A DNA stretch of 32,894 nucleotides. It comes from Methanolobus sp. (GTDB taxonomy: Archaea > Halobacteriota > Methanosarcinia > Methanosarcinales > Methanosarcinaceae). The notes under the pieces were generated by a model. It ran no database searches. It was not told the origin of the DNA and was given only the letters and a program-made list of their open reading frames with translations. Location: the NCBI RefSeq assembly GCF_016278385.1, contig NZ_JADQBY010000023.1, positions 1-32,894 of the forward strand. The letters run 5' to 3'. Below, piece by piece: positions 8,633 to 15,390 of the stretch (position 1 is the stretch's first letter; each line of letters starts with the position of its first letter). Position numbers and translations under genes: made by a program.

Positions 8633-9886
8633 TTGACTGGAGAATATTATGTTTGTACGGGTTGTGCTCTTCTCTGTGATGACATAGAGGTTGAAACAGA
8701 AGACCGCAAGCTGAGCAAAGTGCATGCTGCATGCCTTAAAGGTGTTGCACGTATGAAAGGTTGCAGTGATCCTCTGGAATGTACAGTGGATGGGGAGAAG
8801 GCTGACATTGATTCTGCTATTACAAAAGCTGCTGCCATACTCAGGAATGCAAAGAACCCGCTGATATTCGGTCATGGTAATTCAAGTTCAGAAGCACAAA
8901 AGATTTCTATCGGACTCGCAAAGAAGACCGGTGCATACATTGATGATACTTCTTCCTTCTGTCAGGGACCGATAGTAGAAGCCATACTTCAGGACAAACT
9001 CAGGACATGCACCCTTGATGATGTAAGGCACAAGGCGGATGTTATCATTTTCTGGGGAGCCGACCCTTCCAACTCACATCCTCGCCATCTATCAAGATAT
9101 TCCTATTTCCCCCGTGGCAAGGAGCGCCAGAGGGGATGGGAAGAGGACAGGACTGCAATAACCATTGATATCAGGAAATCATCTACTGCTAAAATTTGCC
9201 GGGATACGCGATTCTACCAGATACCCATGAGTGCAGATGCAGAGTTCATGGATGCCATTGTAAGTGGCCTGTCTGGCAAAATTCCAAAAACATCGTTTGA
9301 TTTCGACAAGAAAAGGATACTGGAACTTGCAAATGTAATGAAGAAGGCGAAGTTCGGTGTTATATGTGTTGGCCTTGGACTTGTTTATTCCCTTGAGGAA
9401 CTTGAACCCCTGTTCAAATTGATGGAAAAGCTCAATGAAGTTTCCAATTTCTACTTGATACCCATGGTTGGCCAGTACAATATGAGAGGCTTTAACCAGA
9501 ACCTCTTTGCAGAAACGGGATTTATAAACCGTGTGAAATTTAATAGTGAAACCGGCAATGCCAACCACGGAGCTGAGAATTCAGTTGTCGAAGCTCTCAA
9601 AAACAAGTCAGTGGATGCAGCGCTTATCATTGGCTCAGATCCATTATCAAGTCTGCCGCTTTCCGTTGCACGCTACCTTACAGAAATTCCACTCATAACC
9701 ATTGACCCATGCCAGAACCTGACAGCAACAAGATCAACAGTGACCATACCCTGTGCACTTGGCGGAGTTGAAGCCGGTGGCACTGCTGTACGTATGGATG
9801 GCGTGGAAATCGAATTAAAAAAGATTGTTGAAAGTGATAATCTCTCAGATAAGGAAATACTAACAAGGATAATGGAGGCGATCTGA
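8633..9886 (+). CDS. fwdB: Formylmethanofuran dehydrogenase subunit B
   Basis: This is the catalytic molybdopterin subunit that reduces CO2 (via formate) in the first step of methanogenesis, or runs in reverse during methyl-group oxidation. The N terminus has the [4Fe-4S] motif CTGCALLCDD (Cys8, 11, 15) plus a later Cys in HAACLKG. The active-site metal ligand is Cys110 in SSFCQGPIVEA, so this is a Cys rather than selenocysteine enzyme. IIFWGADPSNSHPRH is a typical cofactor-binding segment. At 417 residues it is near full length. The start is TTG, with GGTGA (8624-8628) upstream. It overlaps fwdD by one base (TGATG). Subunits A and C are absent from the window. Whether it is the tungsten (fwd) or molybdenum (fmd) isoenzyme cannot be told. 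Confidence 0.92.
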   Translation: MTGEYYVCTGCALLCDDIEVETEDRKLSKVHAACLKGVARMKGCSDPLECTVDGEKADIDSAITKAAAILRNAKNPLIFGHGNSSSEAQKISIGLAKKTGAYIDDTSSFCQGPIVEAILQDKLRTCTLDDVRHKADVIIFWGADPSNSHPRHLSRYSYFPRGKERQRGWEEDRTAITIDIRKSSTAKICRDTRFYQIPMSADAEFMDAIVSGLSGKIPKTSFDFDKKRILELANVMKKAKFGVICVGLGLVYSLEELEPLFKLMEKLNEVSNFYLIPMVGQYNMRGFNQNLFAETGFINRVKFNSETGNANHGAENSVVEALKNKSVDAALIIGSDPLSSLPLSVARYLTEIPLITIDPCQNLTATRSTVTIPCALGGVEAGGTAVRMDGVEIELKKIVESDNLSDKEILTRIMEAI

Positions 9887-10287
9887 TGGGATTCGGACAA
9901 TTCCTTGCTGCACCGGAAATCAAACTGAAAATAGTGACCTACAGAGATGTGTTCCAGAACACGGCCCAGGAATCCTCACGGTTTGGTGAAGAATATGAAA
10001 AGCTCTCAGCAGTTATCAAACTCGATCTAAAGGATATATCCAAACTAACTATTAAAGAAGGAGATACTGTGATAGTAAAGAATGGCTTTGGAAAAGTTGT
10101 TGTCAAAGCACAGAAGTCAGGATATGAAGAAGCTCATCCCGGAATTGCCTATATGGTGAATAGTCCCTGGTCCAATGTTCTTGTGCCGGATGAGACTGGT
10201 GGCTCCGGAGTTCCGAAATTCAAGAATTTTGAAGTAACAGTACAGGGTGCAAAGGGCGAGAAGGTTACGGGGATAAGGGCTCTGTAG
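9886..10287 (+). CDS. fwdD: Formylmethanofuran dehydrogenase subunit D, 3' end made by an IS terminus
   Basis: This molybdopterin-dinucleotide-binding beta-barrel subunit (133 residues) is the partner of FwdB. Typical features are an IKLDLKDISKL strand, KEGDTVIVKNGFG, and HPGIAYMVNSPWSN followed by TGGSGVPKFKNFEVTV. It is co-transcribed with fwdB by a one-base overlap. The last residues, R-A-L-stop, are encoded by AGG GCT CTG TAG, which lies over the terminal inverted repeat GGCTCTGTAGAAA of the insertion sequence starting at 10278. The native end of the gene has been replaced. The loss is probably a few residues since overall length is close to normal, so the protein is likely still functional (inference). 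Confidence 0.92.
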   Translation: MGFGQFLAAPEIKLKIVTYRDVFQNTAQESSRFGEEYEKLSAVIKLDLKDISKLTIKEGDTVIVKNGFGKVVVKAQKSGYEEAHPGIAYMVNSPWSNVLVPDETGGSGVPKFKNFEVTVQGAKGEKVTGIRAL

Positions 10288-10796
10288 AAAACCGACTTCC
10301 TACTTTATTTTAATATCATGATTTAAAAAGAATTAATCCTTAGCATTATCTGCTACCGAAAACACAAAGGGGATGATTGTGTTTGTTTCAGATTGAAAAT
10401 ATGTAACTCTCATTAAATTTTTGATTCAATGGCTAGTCTAATAAGTTTTTAAAGTTTCCGGATACAGCACAAGCTATATCAGGAAACTCACATCTTCAAA
10501 TGTATAGTGCAAATATTCTAAAAAAGAATATACTCAACATTATTTAATGGTACTTAAGAAAAAGGATCAAGGGAAAGTTCCGTAGAAAAATGGTATGGGA
10601 ATTTGACAAGGAATTATACCATAACAGAAACTTGGTTGAAACGATGTTATCCGTTCTGAAAAGAAAATACGGAGAATATGTAAAGGCAAAAAGCACTGGA
10701 ATAGAACAAAGGAAGTTAAATTCAAAATATTAGTGCATAACCTTGACATACCTGTCAAGGTTATACGTGTTGTCAAAATGAGGATTTCTACAGAGA
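10278..10796 (+). mobile_element. Degenerate DDE insertion sequence, copy 1
   Basis: The left end GGCTCTGTAGAAA (10278-10290) matches the left ends at 12479 and 32841. The right end TTTCTACAGAG (10785-10795) is its complement. Inside, 10590-10740 encodes a transposase C-terminal piece (RKMVWEFDKELYHNRN, then [15 protein letters not shown]), whose N-x-x-E-x-x-x-x-LKRKYG pattern is that of IS4/IS5-type DDE transposases around the catalytic Glu. The element is only 519 bases and lacks the upstream catalytic region, so it is an internally deleted, non-autonomous relic. A perfect 12-bp inverted repeat, ATAACCTTGACA/TGTCAAGGTTAT (10737-10764), lies near the right end. The shared 5' part (10295-10400) contains an identical AAAACACAAAGGGG block also seen in copy 2. 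Confidence 0.75.
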
Positions 10797-11013
10797 CATT
10801 TTTTAGGCTCTGCAAAATAACTATTATAATCATGATCCATGGCCAAAATTATGCAAAAATAATCACTATTTTGAGCACATGTAGAACTGACTGCTATTCA
10901 ATCTATATAGAATAAATTCTTTTCAACTCTTATGGGCCATCGTTAGTACGAATCATTACTCTGAATCTTTTGATACTTTCAGTATAGTCAAAAATAAATC
11001 TATGCCCCCATGA
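10797..11013. other. Gap after IS copy 1
   Basis: No gene is seen. At 10805-10818 AGGCTCTGCAAAAT resembles the outer end of a related insertion sequence (GGCTCTG start), followed by AT-rich sequence. It may be a relic of a second, nested element. Nothing else is recognised. Confidence 0.25.
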
Positions 11014-11370
11014 TTAATCTGCCCACTCAATGTGAATACCATAATAGTTATCGCCAACTTTCAGGAAGTCAGTTTCATTGCTCTGCAGAATCTGGCTGAA
11101 TTCATCTATATTTTTCATAACATCTTCATCCTTATAAGGAATTTTGATTTCATTCCCTGGAGAAGACACTGCTTTCTGTATATAGGGATAATTTTCCAGT
11201 TTATTTAGAGTAAATTCCACAAAATTGTCTGGTTCCCCCGGGAGTTGCTCTGCCCATACATAGAGACCTGCTCCGGGACTGTATATAGCTGAAATGAAGT
11301 AAGCTAATGCAATAACAACTAAAAATGCAATAAAGCTGCCAATGACTTTTAAACCTGTATTTCGTTTCAT
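11014..11370 (-). CDS. Small membrane-anchored protein, unknown function
   Basis: This 118-residue protein has one N-terminal transmembrane helix (about residues 8-29, after MKRNTGLK) and an outer domain of about 85 residues without cysteines. I do not recognise a family. The outer part is acidic (EDVMKNIDEF, NETDFLKVGDN) and ends YYGIHIEWAD. A GAGGATGAT ribosome site precedes the ATG. It lies directly downstream of the metzincin pseudogene in the same direction, so the two were probably one transcript and this may have been an accessory or anchoring partner (inference). Confidence 0.65.
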   Translation of the reverse strand: MKRNTGLKVIGSFIAFLVVIALAYFISAIYSPGAGLYVWAEQLPGEPDNFVEFTLNKLENYPYIQKAVSSPGNEIKIPYKDEDVMKNIDEFSQILQSNETDFLKVGDNYYGIHIEWAD

Positions 11371-11406
11371 TCTATCATCCTCATAAAAATAAAGTAGAGT
11401 TTCCCC

Positions 11407-12296
11407 TACCCATATATTTGCTTAGAAATGATATCTATTATTTTCAATAGTAGCATCACAGTTGCTACACCAAACATTTTGTGACATCATATAGTCATAG
11501 GACATAATACAAACTGGTCCTAAATAACCATGATCTGGACAACCATAATTATGAGATGCTTCGTGCTGTGCAACATGCCAATCTCAATTAAATGAAATCT
11601 GGTGTTTCATTATCCATGCATCGCCGCCGTAAGTATTAATGCCTTCAGCTCTACCCCTCACATCCGTAGCTTGATTCGTGAAAATTGCCATCATATCCAT
11701 GCCCTGTTGATTAGAATTCCAACCAGTCTCACTCTGGGCTTCTGCCATTAATATACTTGTACTATCCTCACCATCTGTACTATCCCATTCGGAATACTTG
11801 TTAACTATAAAATTTATGTCATGATCTGCATAGAATGCATTATCTGCGGATTCTATAGTATCATATGCCTCCTGTTGCCGCCAAAGTGACTCCTGTACTC
11901 TTCATCTGCAACAATCCATACATATACACTCACAATAGATGTTCTATCTACTGATGATTGATTACTCTGTACAGATATTAGATCGTTAATTCCGGCATTT
12001 GTTAGATTTTTTGAATAGTTTTCAGGCAAATATTTCAGATCTTCAAAACTCTCAATCTTTGCTCCATCCAGCTTCAGATCATCTTCCAAGAGCTTTCTAG
12101 CTGTTTCGTTTGTCTTAGCCAATTCGCGGATTTCATCTGTTGACAGACGATTGAATTCGTCTCCTTCTTCAGACCAAGGAGTACCGATTAATTCAACTTT
12201 AGTATCCCTTTTTGCACTTGACATTGGTATCATTGCAACACTTGAAAAAAGTATTGCTATGATTAACAAGCTAAATACTGTTCTTTTTGTATTCAT
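11407..12296 (-). pseudogene. Secreted metzincin metalloprotease, inactivated by a frameshift and a stop
   Basis: The frame starts at the ATG at 12296 (GAGGA upstream) with a signal peptide (MNTKRTVFSLLIIAILFSS). It runs through a propeptide-like region to VYVWIVADEEYRSHF, then is lost by a one-base change near 11870-11890; the original frame ends at TAG 11853-11855. In the shifted frame it continues WRQQEAYDTIESADNAFYAD to SFN, a TGA at 11584-11586, then DWHVAQHEASHNYGCPDHG. HEASHNYGCPDH is an exact HExxHxxGxxxH metzincin zinc motif, and CIMSYDYM is the Met-turn. The TGA probably replaced a TGG codon. The protein end lies between 11407 and 11425. About 296 residues would result if repaired. 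Lying between two IS relics, it seems a recent loss. Confidence 0.8.
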
Positions 12297-12369
12297 TCTT
12301 TTTTCCTCATTATCTCTCACTGTTTGGATTTCTATAATATTTCTTTACTAAACAAAGACAAATTAAGAT

Positions 12370-12402
12370 GGTACTATATAATTTTTATGGCCATCGATTA
12401 AA
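12370..12402 (-). promoter_or_regulatory. Promoter of the metzincin pseudogene
   Basis: Read on the minus strand, TTTAATCGATGGCCATAA is followed by AAATTATATAG, a TATA box about 80 bases before the ATG at 12296. The 18-base box is identical to 133-150. The TATA part resembles the promoter before the secreted-protein gene at 403. Confidence 0.5.
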
Positions 12403-12478
12403 TAGTTTAAACAGTTGTGGCAAGCTAGAAAATGTACAGCATTATAATCAAGAAGATTTCAAAAGCTCAATAGAAATT

Positions 12479-13072
12479 GGGCTCTGTAGAAACCCTACTT
12501 CTATTTTTATTTTAGCATAACCATTTAAAAAGGATTAATCCTCTGAGTATTACTTACTACAACTTACTACAACTTACTACAAGAAAACACAAAGGGGAAG
12601 ATTGTGTTTGTTCCAGATATATAAATAAATTACATCTTAATTTAAATTTATCCATTTTAAACTTAAAAATAAGTCCTCAGAAGGTAGGAATTGTCGGACA
12701 GCCTGTAAAGCAATGTCATAAAACTCGCAAATCAAAGTACTATGTCATGGACAAAGGTTACGACTCAGAAATATACATTTAATAACAAGAGAGCAACTAA
12801 ATGCAATAGCTATGATTCCTTTGAGAAAAAGGAAAAGAATCAAAGGAAAAGATCGTAGAAAAATGGTATGGGAATTTGCTGAAGAATTATATCATAACAG
12901 AAATCAGGTTGAAACGATGTTCTTTGTTCTGAAACGAAAATATGGAGGGGAAAAGAAAGGCTAAAAAATACTGGAATCAAACAAAAGAGGTTAAATTCAA
13001 ACAATTAGTTCATAACCTTGACAGGTATGTCCAGGTTATATTTAGTATTCGAATAAGGATTTCTACAGAGCC
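12479..13072 (+). mobile_element. Degenerate DDE insertion sequence, copy 2
   Basis: GGGCTCTGTAGAAA at the left and TTTCTACAGAGCC (13060-13072) at the right are perfect terminal inverted repeats. The inner sequence encodes broken pieces of a transposase: KTRKSKYYVMDKGYDSE with a catalytic Asp region, then DRRKMVWEFAEELYHNRN and [14 protein letters not shown]. Frameshifts and stops lie between 12780 and 12960. It keeps more of the transposase than copy 1 but is still too short (594 bases) to be complete. It has the same orientation as copy 1. A short triplicated CTTACTACAA/ACTTACTACAA tract occurs at 12551-12582. Confidence 0.8.
12551..12582. repeat. Short tandem repeat in IS copy 2
   Basis: ACTTACTACA is repeated three times in tandem near the left end of the element. 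Copy 1 lacks it at the matching place, so it expanded after the copies separated. Confidence 0.6.
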
Positions 13073-13113
13073 GGGGGAAGATCCATTTTTTAGTTACCCT
13101 CACTTTTTAATAT

Positions 13114-13320
13114 TTAGTTGTTGTAGGCATCATAGATCTGCCAGACCCATACAATGAGTCCCAGTAGATAGCCTATGATGATGAATTGTAAGAACCAGCA
13201 GATTACAAGGACTGTCCATATGCCGATTGCCTTGAAAAATTCGCCTTTTATTATCTGCCCTAAACCTGGTATAAAAAATGAAAGTAGTGCAGGAACACCG
13301 TATTTTTGATTGCTGCTCAT
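13114..13320 (-). CDS. Small TM2-like membrane protein
   Basis: The likely protein is 68 residues from the ATG at 13320 ([16 protein letters not shown]). [18 protein letters not shown] is a short amphipathic or transmembrane hairpin typical of archaeal TM2-like proteins. It is followed by two transmembrane stretches (about 25-42 and 45-62) and ends QIYDAYNN. Function is unknown for the family. The frame also extends upstream to an ATG at 13413, but the added residues look non-conserved and a purine-rich site (TAAGGG) precedes 13320. Confidence 0.75.
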   Translation of the reverse strand: MSSNQKYGVPALLSFFIPGLGQIIKGEFFKAIGIWTVLVICWFLQFIIIGYLLGLIVWVWQIYDAYNN

Positions 13321-13570
13321 ATTATAGCCCTTAATCGATGGAATTAATAACCACAAACTATATTCTACTCTGGTATATAAAGCCTTTAGGAGAACTGCTT
13401 TCTGATTGAACAAAAATGATGAAGTGATCCTGGGAAATAGTAAAACTTTTAATCCATGGGTACCTTAGACAGGTATAGGCGACGATATAAATGCTTACGA
13501 CTAAATTATTTATTCATTCTTTCCCGATTTGCAGGTGATTTTGTTCTTTATGATGTCTATTTTAATATCA

Positions 13571-13590
13571 TCTAAAATTATATATTTGAT
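13571..13590 (+). promoter_or_regulatory. TATA promoter of the SRPBCC gene
   Basis: AAAATTATATATTTGATTAG contains a good archaeal TATA box about 105 bases before the ATG at 13685. The 250-base gap 13414-13663 shows no gene. Confidence 0.4.
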
Positions 13591-13684
13591 TAGCGCTAGA
13601 ACGGATGAAATAAGTAGGGATTGAGTGTGACCGATCAAATATTTTCTTTTTATAAGTTCCTTTTTGCCGGAGGTTTACCTCACA

Positions 13685-14155
13685 ATGCATAAGATTTGTA
13701 CTGATATAACAATTGAAGCTCCTATTAATGTGGTCTGGGAAATCCTGACAAATTTTGATGAATATGAAACGTGGAATCCTTTTATAACGAGAATGAAAGG
13801 AAAGTTTGAACTTGGTTCAAAACTCGATGTTTTTATGCAGCCTCCGGGAATGAAGGGTACGAATTTCACTCCTGTAATTACAAAAATAGAACCTGTAAAT
13901 GAGTTCAGGTGGATAGGTAATTTGTGGGTCAGAGGCATCTTTGACGGAGAGCATGTGTACAGGCTTGAGGAACTGGGAAATGACCGGTCAAGGCTGATAC
14001 AGTGCGAAAGGTTCAGAGGTATTATGGCTCCGCTTATACTGCACATTATTGGTGAGAAGACAAGAAAAGGCTTTGAAAAAATGAACAACAGCCTTAAGAG
14101 AGAATGTGAAAAAATACAGGAACAAGGGATTACACAAAATGCGCCCTTGGTCTGA
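13685..14155 (+). CDS. SRPBCC (START/polyketide-cyclase-like) protein
   Basis: The 156-residue protein has the SRPBCC fold pattern: an N-terminal strand with IEAPINVVWEILTNFDEYETWNPF, a middle LGSKLDVFMQPPG, GEHVYRLEEL, and a long C-terminal helix (GEKTRKGFEKMNNSLKRECEK). Such proteins bind hydrophobic ligands in a cavity; the ligand is unknown. A TTG at 13664 is in frame but overlaps the ribosome site GGAGGT (13669-13674), so the ATG at 13685 is preferred. Its last 26 bases overlap the 3' end of the citrate synthase gene on the other strand. Confidence 0.85.
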   Translation: MHKICTDITIEAPINVVWEILTNFDEYETWNPFITRMKGKFELGSKLDVFMQPPGMKGTNFTPVITKIEPVNEFRWIGNLWVRGIFDGEHVYRLEELGNDRSRLIQCERFRGIMAPLILHIIGEKTRKGFEKMNNSLKRECEKIQEQGITQNAPLV

Positions 14156-15227
14156 TAACTTTGTTATCATCATATTGTTCCATGCAGTGGGCTATCCATC
14201 CTGAAACCCTTCCCATTGCAAATATAGACGTTGCGAGTTCAGCAGGAATATCAAGATACTTGTACACCACGGCAGAATAGAAATCAACATTAGGATATAT
14301 TGGTTTGCCCTTAACTTCGACAAATTCATGGAACAGTATGTGTTCAAGTTCTTCAGCTAGATCAAACCAGTAGCTGTTGCCGTTTTCAATTGACAGTCTT
14401 CTGGCAACATCCTTGTAAATTCTTGCTCTGGGATCCAATGTCTTGTAAACACGATGGCCAAAGCCCATTATCTTCTCTTTTCTTTCAAGTTTTCCAAGAA
14501 CATAGCTCTGGACATTCTCTATGCTGCTAACTTCATCCAGCATATCCATTACTCCTTTTCTGGCACCACCATGCAAAGGTCCTTTTAGGGTACAAAGACC
14601 ACATATGACTGCAGAATAGATATCTGAAAGGGTTGATGCTGCAATCCTCAATGCAAAAGTTGAAGGATTCAGTTCATGTTCTGCGCTCAGTATAAGATCC
14701 TTCTCCATTGCTTCAGCTTCAAGTTCTGTTGGGATCCTGCCTGTGAGCATGTAAAGGAAGTTAGCACCATGGGATAGCTCCTCATTGGGTTCAATGGGTT
14801 TCTGATTAAAACTTGCACGATGTAAAGCTGCAACAATAGTCGGAAATTTTGCAACAAGTTTTATAGACTTGTTTTTATTGGCATCCGGTGAATGATAGTT
14901 ATTTTCAAGATCAAAATGCGCTGTGCAGGAAATAGCAGTTCTTAACCCGTCAAGAGCGTCAAATCCAAAATCAAATTCCTTGAGGACTTCAATTTGTTTG
15001 CCATTGATATTACGATTATTTTTAATTTCCCGGGAAAATTCGGATAATTCGGTTTCATCGGGGAGCTTTCCATTAATAAGCAGATAAGATACTGCATCAT
15101 AAGGAAGATCTACAAGCTCTTCTATCTTGATTCCCCTGTACATCAGGATTCCCTGGATACCGTCAATGAAGGATATTTTTGTATCCAAAGCTACTACGCC
15201 TTCAAGGCCTTTTTTCATCTCTTCCAT
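14130..15227 (-). CDS. gltA: Citrate synthase
   Basis: The enzyme condenses oxaloacetate and acetyl-CoA to citrate, feeding 2-oxoglutarate and glutamate synthesis in methanogens with an oxidative partial citric acid cycle. The catalytic triad is visible: His219 in LKGPLHGGARKG, His258 in MGFGHRVYK and Asp315 in PNVDFYS, spaced as in known enzymes. SAEHELNPSTFALR is the usual substrate-binding segment. At 365 residues it has the short form of archaeal and Gram-positive enzymes. It lies downstream of aconitase on the same strand with a 163-base gap holding its own TATA box and an inverted repeat. The 3' end overlaps the convergent SRPBCC gene by 26 bases, so antisense effects are possible. Confidence 0.96.
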   Translation of the reverse strand: MEEMKKGLEGVVALDTKISFIDGIQGILMYRGIKIEELVDLPYDAVSYLLINGKLPDETELSEFSREIKNNRNINGKQIEVLKEFDFGFDALDGLRTAISCTAHFDLENNYHSPDANKNKSIKLVAKFPTIVAALHRASFNQKPIEPNEELSHGANFLYMLTGRIPTELEAEAMEKDLILSAEHELNPSTFALRIAASTLSDIYSAVICGLCTLKGPLHGGARKGVMDMLDEVSSIENVQSYVLGKLERKEKIMGFGHRVYKTLDPRARIYKDVARRLSIENGNSYWFDLAEELEHILFHEFVEVKGKPIYPNVDFYSAVVYKYLDIPAELATSIFAMGRVSGWIAHCMEQYDDNKVIRPRAHFV

Positions 15228-15246
15228 TTAAAATCCCCCAATGGTT

Positions 15247-15305
15247 AAAGTGTACGTTTTGCCAAAATAGGTCCAATTACACTTTTTAATTGTCAATATA
15301 TAAAC
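15247..15305 (-). promoter_or_regulatory. Citrate synthase promoter with inverted repeat
   Basis: On the minus strand GTTTATATATTGAC (15305-15292) is a strong TATA box, so transcription would start near 15270. AAAGTGTA (15247-15254) and TACACTTT (15278-15285) form a perfect 8-base inverted repeat with 23 bases between. It spans the predicted transcription start and leader, as an operator would. Confidence 0.5.
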
Positions 15306-15390
15306 TTTGCTGGATTTTCGCCGCCATAATATAATTATATTCTGAGGAAATATGAACATAACATTCAAACAGAAAAAGAGAATGAACAGT

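Noticed and set aside
10285-10287. TAG of fwdD read as pyrrolysine
   Set aside because: Read-through would add only 13 residues of IS sequence (KTDFLLYFNIMI) before a stop; this is not a methylamine methyltransferase.
10737-10764. Perfect 12-bp inverted repeat as an operator
   Set aside because: It is within the transposase tail in IS copy 1 and appears imperfectly in copy 2, so it is part of the element rather than a gene operator.
11584-11586. TGA in the metzincin as selenocysteine
   Set aside because: No structured insertion element is seen, and the neighbouring sequence suggests Trp (TGG) at this place; the gene also has a frameshift.
10278-13072. Proven composite transposon
   Set aside because: No matching target duplications flank the pair, and both copies are internally deleted, so joint movement is not supported.
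12942-13157. 71-residue open frame on the plus strand
   Set aside because: It is the broken transposase tail of IS copy 2 running past the right terminal repeat into unrelated sequence.
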